NCBI RefSeq assembly: GCF_016862555.1
Contig: NZ_BONE01000076.1
Span: 1-37,123 of the forward strand
Length of the DNA: 37,123 nucleotides
Direction: 5' to 3'
From: Asanoa siamensis
GTDB lineage: Bacteria > Actinomycetota > Actinomycetes > Mycobacteriales > Micromonosporaceae
The notes under the pieces were generated by a model. The model was not told the origin of the DNA. It did not search any database and was given only the letters and a program-made list of their open reading frames with translations. Below, piece after piece: positions 18,408 to 25,918 of this stretch. A program made the position numbers and the translations under genes. Position 1 is the stretch's first letter, and each line of letters starts with the position of its first letter.

Positions 18408-19577
18408 GTGGAGCCCCCGAAGATCATCACAGACGGTCTGGTCATCCGCGCGTGGCACCCCGACGACGCGGCCGCGGTGGCAAAAGCCTGCCAAGATCCG
18501 GACATTCAGCGTTGGACGGCCGTTCCCGTCCCCTATCTTCGCGAACACGCTGATTTCTTCGTCGGCGAGTTCACCACCACGAGTTGGCGGGACGGCACGC
18601 GGGCACCGCTCGGCGTCTTCGACGAGACCACCGGCGACCTGGTCGGCGCGTCCGGCCTGGTCAAGATCGACGACGGCACCGCGGAGATCGGCTACTGGAC
18701 CGCACCCTGGGCCAGGCGGCGCGGCGCGACCACCGCCGCCACCCGCGCGGTGGCCCGGTGGGCGATCGAGGACCTGGGCGTACGCCGGCTCGCCTGGCGC
18801 GCCGAGGTCGGCAACCACCTGTCCCGGCTCGTCGCCCTGCGCTCCGGCTTCACCATGGAGGGCATCGCCCGCGCCGACATCGAGGACCGCGACGGCACCC
18901 GGCGCGACGCGTGGGTGGCCGCGCTGCTCCCAGGCGACACCATCGACACCACCGCCGCCGGCCCGGGCTCGGTCGAGGCCCGCCGCGCGGTCACCTTCAG
19001 CCGCCCCCAGCCGGACCTGTTCGCCGCGACCCGCAACGGCGAGATCAGGCTGCGGCCGCTCGAGGACCGCGACATCGACCCGATCGCCGACAGCTCCAAC
19101 GACCCCGAGACGGTCCGCTGGACCACGGTCCCTCACCCGTACGAGCGCGTCCACGCCGAGGACTTCGTGCACACCTGGGGTCCCCGCGCCTGGCTGCGCG
19201 GCACCGGAGCCGTGTTCGCGATCGGCGAGCCCGAGACCGACGCGTACGCCGGCCTGATGGAACTGCGCCTGCACCCGACCAACCCGGCGCTCGCCGACGT
19301 CGGTTTCGTGGTGCCGCCGCACGCGCGCGGTCGTGGCTTCGCGCCCGCCGCGCTCTCGGCCGTCTGCGCGTGGGCTTTCACCGCCCTGCGACCGCACCGG
19401 ATCGGCTGGTGGGCCAACGCGGGCAACGAGGCGTCCCGGCGCGTGGCGACCAAGGCCGGCTTCACGATCGAGGGCACCAACCGGGGCTACCTGGACCACC
19501 GCGGCGAGCGGGTCGACGCCTGGACGGGCGCGCTGTTAGCGTCCGATGGGTTCGCGAACGGGAAGGCACCGGCATGA
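18408..19577 (+). CDS. Tandem double-GNAT-domain acetyltransferase (first of pair)
   Basis: A 389-residue protein made of two RimJ/RimL-type GNAT acetyltransferase domains. Domain 1 (about 5-180) has LVIRAWHPDDAAAV and the acetyl-CoA loop region IGYWTAPWARRRGATTAATRAV, then LVALRSGFTMEGI. Domain 2 (about 205-385) has IRLRPLEDRDIDPI, VGFVVPPHARGRGFAPAALSAV and RRVATKAGFTIEG. GNAT domains transfer acetyl from acetyl-CoA to an amine; the substrate cannot be predicted. GTG 18408 is preferred because AGGA lies 7 nt upstream; ATG 18387, in the same frame, has its GGGAG too close. The gene is divergent from secA, and its stop overlaps the next ATG by 4 bp (ATGA). Confidence 0.9.
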   Translation: MEPPKIITDGLVIRAWHPDDAAAVAKACQDPDIQRWTAVPVPYLREHADFFVGEFTTTSWRDGTRAPLGVFDETTGDLVGASGLVKIDDGTAEIGYWTAPWARRRGATTAATRAVARWAIEDLGVRRLAWRAEVGNHLSRLVALRSGFTMEGIARADIEDRDGTRRDAWVAALLPGDTIDTTAAGPGSVEARRAVTFSRPQPDLFAATRNGEIRLRPLEDRDIDPIADSSNDPETVRWTTVPHPYERVHAEDFVHTWGPRAWLRGTGAVFAIGEPETDAYAGLMELRLHPTNPALADVGFVVPPHARGRGFAPAALSAVCAWAFTALRPHRIGWWANAGNEASRRVATKAGFTIEGTNRGYLDHRGERVDAWTGALLASDGFANGKAPA

Positions 19578-20692
19578 AACCGGAAACCATCGAAGCGTCC
19601 GGCGTACGGCTGCGCCCCCTTCGCGACGACGACGCGGCCGACATCGAGGCCGCCTCCAACGACCCCACGATCCAGCGGTTCCTGCCGAAGCTGCCCCGCC
19701 CCTACACCCGCGACCACGCGCTGACCTGGCTGCGGGAGGTCGTGCCGGCGCAGTGGGCGGCGGGCGGCGCCAACTACGCGATCGCCGACCCGGCCACCGA
19801 CCGGCTGCTCGGCGCGGTCGGCATCGCCCGCGTCGACGCCGACCGCGGGCAGGGCGAGATCGGCTACTGGGCGGCCCCGTGGGCCCGTGGCAAGGGCGTC
19901 ACCACGGCCGCGACGCGGGCGCTGGCCGACCATGCCTTCGGCGACGGCTTCGGCCGGCTGGAGATCCTCGCCGACTTCGCCAACCCGGCGAGCATCCGGG
20001 TCGCGCTGGCGGCCGGCTTCGAGCCCGAGGGCGTACGCCGGGGCGCCGTCGTCGACCCCGGCAACGCCCGCCGCGACGTCGGGGTCTTCGCCCGCCTGGC
20101 CACCGATCCCGGTGAGCCGATCGCCCGGGCGCTGCCCGACCTGCCCGCGGGCGGGCTCTCCGACGGTGGGCTCGCCCTGCGCCCGGTCACGCCCGACGAC
20201 GTCGACTTCTACGAGGAGCTGTTCAACACTCCCGACATCCTCGCGTCCCACGTGCCGCCCGTGCCGCCCGACCGCGAGGAGCTGGAGCTGCGCTGCTCCC
20301 GCGCGCAAACCCGCTGGCTGCTCGGCGAGCGCATCGACCTGGTCATGGTCGACGTGGAAACGGGCGCCCCGGCCGGCGACATCGGCCTCTACTACCAGGA
20401 GCCGCCGACCGGCCAGGCGATGATCGGCTACAGCGTGCTGCCGGCCTTCCGCGGCCGCGGTTTCTCCCGCCGGGCCGCCACGTTGCTGGCGCGGTGGACC
20501 TTCGCCAACACCGCCATCGCCCGGCTGATCGCGGGGACCAACCCGTCGAACGCGGGCTCGCAGCGGGTGCTCGAGTCCGCCGGCTTCCTGCGCGAGGGCT
20601 ACCAGCGCAACCGGCTGCCCGGCCTGGCGGGCGGCCGGATCGACGACATCCTCTGGGCGCTCCTGCCCGGTGATCTCCGCGAGACCAGCTGA
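19574..20692 (+). CDS. Tandem double-GNAT-domain acetyltransferase (second of pair)
   Basis: A 372-residue paralogue of the preceding protein, again with two GNAT domains. Domain 1 has VRLRPLRDDDAADIEAASNDPTIQRF, IGYWAAPWARGKGVTTAATRAL and RVALAAGFEPEGVRRG. Domain 2 has LALRPVTPDDVDFYEELF, IGYSVLPAFRGRGFSRRAATLLARW and QRVLESAGFLREGYQRN. It starts at ATG 19574, inside the ATGA overlap with the previous stop, with GAAGG about 8 nt upstream, so the two are translationally coupled. The first domains of the two proteins are more alike (GYWxAPWAR.RG.TTAATRA) than domain 1 is to domain 2 within either protein, which points to duplication of a two-domain gene. The substrate is unknown. Confidence 0.9.
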   Translation: MKPETIEASGVRLRPLRDDDAADIEAASNDPTIQRFLPKLPRPYTRDHALTWLREVVPAQWAAGGANYAIADPATDRLLGAVGIARVDADRGQGEIGYWAAPWARGKGVTTAATRALADHAFGDGFGRLEILADFANPASIRVALAAGFEPEGVRRGAVVDPGNARRDVGVFARLATDPGEPIARALPDLPAGGLSDGGLALRPVTPDDVDFYEELFNTPDILASHVPPVPPDREELELRCSRAQTRWLLGERIDLVMVDVETGAPAGDIGLYYQEPPTGQAMIGYSVLPAFRGRGFSRRAATLLARWTFANTAIARLIAGTNPSNAGSQRVLESAGFLREGYQRNRLPGLAGGRIDDILWALLPGDLRETS

Positions 20693-20761
20693 ACGGACAT
20701 CCCGGTGGTTGCGGGCGTCGATTAAGGTGAGCCCACTTGTAGCGGGACCTGGGAGATGATG

Positions 20762-21163
20762 ATGACTGGTCGGCGGCGCAACACCGCGCGCGTCGTGCTG
20801 GGCGCCGCGTTCCTCGGCCTGGCCGCCGGAGGCACCGCGGCGTGCGACTCGGCCGACGACGATCACACGTTCTACTGCGTCGACCAGAACGACACGATCG
20901 TCAACGAGGACGACTGCGACGACGACGGCGACGGCCGCGGTGGCTTCTTCTTCTGGGCGCACTCGCCGCGCTACAAGAAGGGCCTCAAGCCCGGCGCCAA
21001 GCTGCCCGCCGGCGGCTCGAAGTTCGCCTACAACGACGCGGCCCAGCGCACCACCTGGGGCCTGCCGGCGACCGGTCGGGTCAGCAACGGCACCGTGAAG
21101 TCCAGTGTGGTCGGCAAGGGCGGCAGCGGCAGCAGCGGCGGCAGCAAGTCGTCCGGCGGCTGA
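20762..21163 (+). CDS. Small secreted YgiB-like protein, possible lipoprotein
   Basis: About 133 residues: a basic N-terminus (TGRRRNTAR), a hydrophobic signal segment (VVLGAAFLGLAAGGTAA) ending at a cysteine (GTAAC), then an acidic cysteine-containing stretch HTFYCVDQNDTIVNEDDCDDDGDG, a WAHSPRYKKGLKPGAKLP segment, and a Gly/Ser-rich tail. The lipobox is weak (Thr at -3), so lipidation is uncertain but export is likely. The YCVD...DDC pattern and the adjacent ATP-grasp gene recall the E. coli ygiB-ygiC pair (DUF1190 protein plus a GspS-like enzyme). Three consecutive ATGs follow GGGAG; the third (20762) has the best spacing at 6 nt. One nucleotide separates the stop from the next GTG. Confidence 0.75.
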   Translation: MTGRRRNTARVVLGAAFLGLAAGGTAACDSADDDHTFYCVDQNDTIVNEDDCDDDGDGRGGFFFWAHSPRYKKGLKPGAKLPAGGSKFAYNDAAQRTTWGLPATGRVSNGTVKSSVVGKGGSGSSGGSKSSGG

Positions 21164-21164
21164 G

Positions 21165-22583
21165 GTGCGACGGGTCGCGCACGGTGTCCAGCGGCCGGGG
21201 TGGGAGCAGACGAACGCCTCGCTCGGGCTGACCTACAACGCCACTCCCCTGGCCGACGGCCGGGTCCTCTCCTACTGGCGCGAGGGTCCGTTCTACGACT
21301 TCGACCTCGACGAGATCCTGGCGCTCGAGGAGGCGGCGGCCACCCTGCACCGGATGTGCGTGGCCGCGGGCGACCACCTCGTCGCGGGCTGCCCGCGCCG
21401 GGACCGCGCGGTGCGGCGGGAGTCCTACCTGTCGGCGGAGTGCTGGCCCGACACGTGCCGCCTGGCGAAGATCGGCATTCCGGAGTACGCGCACGAGCAG
21501 GTGATCCGCACCTGGCTGGACGGCGACAAGGAAGCCTGGACCCACGCCGACAAGGACCTGTTCGGCACGCACGCGCACACGCCGCAGGGCCCGGACTACT
21601 CGCCGAGCGTCTACGGGCGGTTCGACCTCTGGTACGCCGGCAAGGGCAGCACGCCGAAGCTGCTGGAGTTCAACGCGCAGACGCCGACCGCCCTCCTGGA
21701 GAGCGCGGTGGTCCAGTGGTCGTGGCTGGAGCAGACCGGCCAGACCCAGCACCCCGAGCGGCAGTGGAACGCCCTGCACGAGCGGCTGATCGACGCGTGG
21801 CGGCGCAACATGAGCGAGTTGCGCGCCGCCCGCCCGTGGCTGCCCGAGCGGCCGACGATCTATTTCGCGTACGAGACGAGCGAGACCTCCGGCGAGGACC
21901 GGATGAACGTCGCCTACCTGATGGAGACGGCGAGCCAGGCCGGTTTCCCGACCGAGTTGATCGCGATGAGCCAGATCGGTGTCGACGAGGTCGACGGCAC
22001 GATCCGGTTCCAGCGCGGGCAGTTCGAGGTGGGCCCGCAGATCGACGTCGTCTTCATGCTCTACCCGTGGGAGTGGCTCTGGCACGAGGAGGGCGGCCGG
22101 CCGATCTTCCGGAACATGGCCGACCCGGCCAAGCGCGGCACGGTCTGGATCGAGCCGCCCTACACGGCGGCGCTCTGGTCCAACAAAGGCCTGCTGCCGG
22201 TGCTCTGGGAACTGTTCAAGGACCAGCCCGAGGGCGCGTTGCTGCTGCCGGCCTACTTCGCCGACGAGAAACCCGAGACGCTCACCTCGTACGCGAAGAA
22301 GCCGATCTGGTCCCGCGAGGGAGCCAACGTCCAGCTCGTCCGCGACAACGTGCCGCTGGCCAGCAACGGTGGCGACTACGGCGCCGAGGGCTTCGTCTAC
22401 CAGGAGCTGTGCGAGCTGCCGTCATACCCGGGCGCGGACGGTGTGTGCCACCCCGTGCTCGGCGTCTGGATGGTCGACGGCGAGCCGTCGGGCCTGGGCA
22501 TCCGGGAAGGAGTGGGCGTCGACGGGCTGATCACCCGCAACGACGCCCACTTCGTCCCGCACACGATCGGGTCACACCTGTAG
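21165..22583 (+). CDS. Glutathionylspermidine synthase-like ATP-grasp enzyme (YgiC family)
   Basis: A 472-residue C-N ligase of the GspS/YgiC type: LWYAGKGSTPKLLEFNAQTPTALLESAVVQWSWLE (pre-ATP-grasp), IYFAYETSETSGEDRMNVAYLMETASQAGF, VGPQIDVVFMLYPWEWLWHEE, TVWIEPPYTAALWSNKGLLPVLWELF, KKPIWSREGANVQL and a GGDYGAEGFVYQE segment. There is no amidase (CHAP) domain, as in YgiC. GspS joins glutathione and spermidine; actinobacteria generally use mycothiol instead, so the real substrates of this branch are not known. Start GTG 21165 directly follows the upstream stop (TGA-G-GTG). Its 3' end overlaps hpf on the other strand by 12 bp. Confidence 0.9.
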   Translation: MRRVAHGVQRPGWEQTNASLGLTYNATPLADGRVLSYWREGPFYDFDLDEILALEEAAATLHRMCVAAGDHLVAGCPRRDRAVRRESYLSAECWPDTCRLAKIGIPEYAHEQVIRTWLDGDKEAWTHADKDLFGTHAHTPQGPDYSPSVYGRFDLWYAGKGSTPKLLEFNAQTPTALLESAVVQWSWLEQTGQTQHPERQWNALHERLIDAWRRNMSELRAARPWLPERPTIYFAYETSETSGEDRMNVAYLMETASQAGFPTELIAMSQIGVDEVDGTIRFQRGQFEVGPQIDVVFMLYPWEWLWHEEGGRPIFRNMADPAKRGTVWIEPPYTAALWSNKGLLPVLWELFKDQPEGALLLPAYFADEKPETLTSYAKKPIWSREGANVQLVRDNVPLASNGGDYGAEGFVYQELCELPSYPGADGVCHPVLGVWMVDGEPSGLGIREGVGVDGLITRNDAHFVPHTIGSHL

Positions 22584-23207
22584 CGAGATGATCCCGTAGT
22601 CGTAGCCCTTCCGGCGGTACACCACGCTCGGCTGGCCGCTTTCCTTGTCGTTGAAGAGATAGAAGTCGTGGCCGACGAGCTCCATCTGGAAGAGGGCGTC
22701 GTCGACCGTCATCGGGTCGCCGGGGTGTTCCTTCACCCGGGCGATGTGCCACGGCTGGTCGTCCTGCGGCTCGTCCGCGAGCATCGCGTAGCGGTCGGCC
22801 GGGTCCTCTTCGAGCAGAGCGGTGCGCGCCGCCGGGACACCCGCCGGCTTCGCGGACGGCAGGCCTGCGGTGTGCTCGGCCACGGACACCGGCGTGCGGC
22901 CGCGGTGGACCCGCCGCCGGTCGGCCGCCCGCCGCAGGCGGCTGTCGAGCCGGGTGATCGCCGCGTCCAGGGCGGCGTAGAAGTCGGAGGCGCAAGCCTC
23001 GGCGCGGATGACCGGCCCCCGCGACGCGCAGGTGATCTCGACGCGCTGGCAGTTGTCGGACTGGCGCGGGTTGCGCTCGTGGAATAGTTCGACGTCGACG
23101 CGGATCAGCTTCTGGTCGTAGCGCTCGACCTTCGCCAGTTTGTCGGCGACATGGATCCGGAAATGGTCGGGCACCTCAACGTTTCGGCCCTTGACGACGA
23201 TGTCCAC
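22572..23207 (-). CDS. hpf: Ribosome hibernation promoting factor, long form
   Basis: A 211-residue two-domain protein. The N-terminal S30AE domain (MDIVVKGRNVEVPDHFRIHVADKLAKVERYD, ending ...SDFYAALDAAITRLDSRLRRAADRR) binds the 30S decoding centre. A variable linker (about 105-145) leads to the C-terminal dimerisation domain (MTVDDALFQMELVGHDFYLFNDKESGQPSVVYRRKGYDYGII), which in this family forms 100S ribosome dimers or inactive 70S. The start is GTG 23207 with a strong GGGAGG 6 nt upstream. Its 3' end overlaps the ATP-grasp gene by 12 bp, leaving no room for a terminator. Stress-responsive control is known for the family but not visible here. Confidence 0.95.
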   Translation of the reverse strand: MDIVVKGRNVEVPDHFRIHVADKLAKVERYDQKLIRVDVELFHERNPRQSDNCQRVEITCASRGPVIRAEACASDFYAALDAAITRLDSRLRRAADRRRVHRGRTPVSVAEHTAGLPSAKPAGVPAARTALLEEDPADRYAMLADEPQDDQPWHIARVKEHPGDPMTVDDALFQMELVGHDFYLFNDKESGQPSVVYRRKGYDYGIISLQV

Positions 23208-23448
23208 GCGTTACCTCCCACACGGTCTGTGCTGATTGCGGTGGTGAAGGCCGGCGCTCGATGACCCCCGGGCGTCGACCGTTCAGACGGTGCGCCTCCT
23301 TTCGGATGCGGGGTCCCCCTCGGGGCTTGGACCACAGTCCTACCCCGGTGAATTTCACGCTAACGCCGGTTGGCGCAACAGTCACCCCCTGTCAGGCCGA
23401 GGGTTCGGAGAAGTTTCGCCCAGTGGGCGCGATCGGGTGAAAACGGAT
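23208..23448. other. hpf upstream region with two small dyads
   Basis: 241 bp without a gene. I see GTGAATTTCAC (23348-23358, 5-bp arms around one base). Immediately after comes CGCTAAC-GCCG-GTTGGCG (a 7-bp stem with one wobble). The 11-mer GCTAACGCCGG here (23359-23369) also occurs upstream of secA/GNAT (18350-18360). I cannot place a convincing -35/-10 pair for hpf or a terminator for comF. Confidence 0.35.
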
Positions 23449-24153
23449 CTACTGAGGGTGACGTTTGCGTGTCGCTGCGAGTAGGGCGGCGGCGTCGACG
23501 GGAACCTCGGCGCGACCCAGGATCGCGGTCAGCGCCGCGAGGGTGGCGCCGGTCGTGACGATGTCGTCGACCACGACCACCGCGCGACCCGCCGCGTGCG
23601 CTCGGGCGCGGGCCAGCCGGGACGGGCGCGGGCGGAACGCTGCCGCGGCGGCAATTGCCCGTTGCGCACTGTCGAGGTGGGTGGCGTCGGCCTTCGGCAG
23701 CGCGTGCAGCGGTTGGGTGACCAGCGCGGGCCAACCGGCCCGGCGCAGCGTCCGGGCCGCCCGGTCGGCGAGGCGGCGGACGTGGTCGCCGTGCCGGGCC
23801 CGGGCCGCCGCCGCGGTGGACGGCACGGGCACCAGCAGCACCGGGCGCCGCACACCGCCGGCGGCCGCGGCCACCGTCTCGGCGAGCAGGTCACCGAGCG
23901 GGGTCGCGAGGGACGCGCGGCCGCGCTCCTTGTAGGCGAGCAGCGTCTCGCGCAGTGGGCCCGCGTACTCGCCGGCCGCGACGCAGGCGGGCAGGCCGGG
24001 CGGCGCCGGGTCGGGGCGGACGGGCCGCGGCCGCAGCGCGTCCAGGGCGGCGGCACAGGTCGGGCAGGCGCCCCGGCGCAGCGGCACGTGCGCGCCCCGG
24101 CAGCCCGCGCACTCGGCCGGCAGCACGAGGTCGGCGAGCGCGGCGAGGACCAC
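23449..24153 (-). CDS. ComF-family phosphoribosyltransferase-like protein
   Basis: 234 residues. The N-terminal zinc-finger-like part has CAGC (C15, C18) and CPTC (C30, C33). The phosphoribosyltransferase fold follows, with YKERGRASLATPLGDLL, VPVPSTAAAARARHGDHVRRLA and the PRPP-binding loop VVVVDDIVTTGAT (192-204). In naturally competent bacteria ComF helps DNA uptake; in actinobacteria its role is not established. Its GTG start lies one base after the lpqB stop, so it is translationally coupled as the last gene of the mtrA-mtrB-lpqB unit. Confidence 0.92.
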   Translation of the reverse strand: MVLAALADLVLPAECAGCRGAHVPLRRGACPTCAAALDALRPRPVRPDPAPPGLPACVAAGEYAGPLRETLLAYKERGRASLATPLGDLLAETVAAAAGGVRRPVLLVPVPSTAAAARARHGDHVRRLADRAARTLRRAGWPALVTQPLHALPKADATHLDSAQRAIAAAAAFRPRPSRLARARAHAAGRAVVVVDDIVTTGATLAALTAILGRAEVPVDAAALLAATRKRHPQ

Positions 24154-24154
24154 G

Positions 24155-25918
24155 TCAGTAGACGAAGAACGGCGCGATCGGCTGGGTGGGCTGGTCGTTG
24201 CCCGGCGTCTGGGTCGGCGCGGCGCCGACCAGGGCTGAACGCCCCAGTTGCGTGGAGGTGCCGAGGGCGAGCCACGTCGCGTTGTCGGCCTGGTAGAGCA
24301 CCGTGCTCGAGGTGCGCCCGAGCGCGGCGGTCTCGGGGAATGCGGCGATCATGCTGATCTCGCCGCGCGCGTCGTAGACCCGCGGGGTGCGGCGCGCGCT
24401 GTCGACGGTGACGTCGGTGATCGACAGGCGGTCGGGAGACTCGGTGCCGCCGATCGACAGGGCGTTCTCGCTGCTCCAGGCGACCGCCGTCGGGCTGTCG
24501 AGCGGTGCGATCACCGCGCGTGGCTCGAGGAGTTTCACGCCGTCCTGCCCGATCGAGACCGGGACGACGAAGACCTTCCCGTCGGCGATCAGCGCGATCC
24601 GCTGGCCGTCGGGGGCGACCGCCACCGCGGTGATGTCACGCAGGCCCGACGGTGCGAGCCTGCGCGCGACGTGGTCGGGGCCGAAGAGGTAGAGCCGCTG
24701 GTCGGTGCCGGCGACCAGGCCCATCCGGGACCTCGGCAGCCAGACGGGCGCCGAACGGGGCGTGACGCCGGTGACCAGGGCCAGGTCGGTGATCTCGGCG
24801 CCGCGGCCGGCCGAACCCACCCGCAACTCGTTGCGCTGGTTGACGATCGCGGCGTCGACGGCGTCGTCGGCGCGCTTGAAGGCGGCGAAGCGCAGCTTCT
24901 GGTTGACGGCCGCGGCCAGCGGGACGGGCGCGGGCACGCCCGTCGGGACGGTCAGCGCGCTGACCTTGCCGTCGAGGATCGCGTAGGGGTGCGGCTCCGG
25001 GCCGACCGGATAGGGCGTGCGGTAGAGCAGGTCGTTGACGTCCAGCTTGTCGCGGGCCTGCCCGTTGATCTTGATTTGCAGCCAGCGCGGGTGCAGGCCC
25101 GACGCGCGCATGGTCCAGGCCACCTGCTGGGCCAGCGAGTCCTGCCCGTCGTTGCCGACGGCCGGCGACCAGTTCATGGTCAGCAGGTCGTTGTCGATCG
25201 GCGCGTTCGCGAGCAGCTTGCTGTCGCCCGGCAAAGCGGACGCCGAGGTGCCGAGCCACGGCGAAGGGCCGTCCTCGATCATCTCGAGGAGCTCGGTCGG
25301 CACGCGCGACGTGGGCACCTCGGCCGGCAACCAGCGCAGGTCGGGCACGAGCGCGTTGCGGTCGGCGTTCCAGAAGTAGAGCGTGCGCTCGGTGTAGTAG
25401 GTCTTCAGCGCCTCGAAGTCGAGCAACGTCTCCGGCGGCACCTTCGTCAGCCGCCAGCCACCGCTCTCCTCGGCCCGGACCTGGAGCTGGTAGGTGGTCG
25501 TGGTCTCGTCGGGCGGGCTGATCCGGCCCTCGGCGTCGAGCACGCCGAGGTGGTTGACGGTGAGCGCGACGTCCCGGTTGTTGGGCCTGACGTCGATCTT
25601 GGCCACCTCGACGAGGTTGACGTTCTTCAGCGCCGGTGCCGGCCCGGACACGTAGTCCCGGACGCGCTGGTCGGTCTTCCCGCCCGGGTCGAACTCGCCG
25701 GCGGCCGCGGTGAGGAAGTTCTGGACGAACTCCTCCACGTTGTCGGCGTCCGTCCGGCTCGGCGGCACCGGCTCGGGGTCGGAGTTCTGGTTGGAGCCGG
25801 AGACCGGGCCCACCCGGTCGACCTTGACGTCGGTGTGGTCGGGAATGCCGCACCCCACGACGAGGCCGGCGACCAGGCCGCCGGTGACGACCAGCCCGGC
25901 GAGACGGCGGCGGGTCAT
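24155..25918 (-). CDS. lpqB: MtrAB-associated lipoprotein LpqB
   Basis: A 587-residue exported lipoprotein that works with the sensor kinase MtrB. The signal peptide (MTRRRLAGLVVTGGLVAGL) ends in lipobox VVGC, with C23 as the lipidated residue. Next comes a GerMN-type region (about 50-300; VEEFVQNFLTAAAGEFDP, RTLYFWNADRNALVPDLRWLP). The C-terminal half is beta-propeller-like, with repeated blade-type strands (ITAVAVAPDGQRIALIADGKVFVVPV, PTAVAWSSENALSIGG). The ATG start overlaps the mtrB stop (ATGA). In mycobacteria LpqB modulates MtrB-MtrA phosphorylation and cell division; the same role is inferred here from identity and operon order. Confidence 0.95.
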   Translation of the reverse strand: MTRRRLAGLVVTGGLVAGLVVGCGIPDHTDVKVDRVGPVSGSNQNSDPEPVPPSRTDADNVEEFVQNFLTAAAGEFDPGGKTDQRVRDYVSGPAPALKNVNLVEVAKIDVRPNNRDVALTVNHLGVLDAEGRISPPDETTTTYQLQVRAEESGGWRLTKVPPETLLDFEALKTYYTERTLYFWNADRNALVPDLRWLPAEVPTSRVPTELLEMIEDGPSPWLGTSASALPGDSKLLANAPIDNDLLTMNWSPAVGNDGQDSLAQQVAWTMRASGLHPRWLQIKINGQARDKLDVNDLLYRTPYPVGPEPHPYAILDGKVSALTVPTGVPAPVPLAAAVNQKLRFAAFKRADDAVDAAIVNQRNELRVGSAGRGAEITDLALVTGVTPRSAPVWLPRSRMGLVAGTDQRLYLFGPDHVARRLAPSGLRDITAVAVAPDGQRIALIADGKVFVVPVSIGQDGVKLLEPRAVIAPLDSPTAVAWSSENALSIGGTESPDRLSITDVTVDSARRTPRVYDARGEISMIAAFPETAALGRTSSTVLYQADNATWLALGTSTQLGRSALVGAAPTQTPGNDQPTQPIAPFFVY

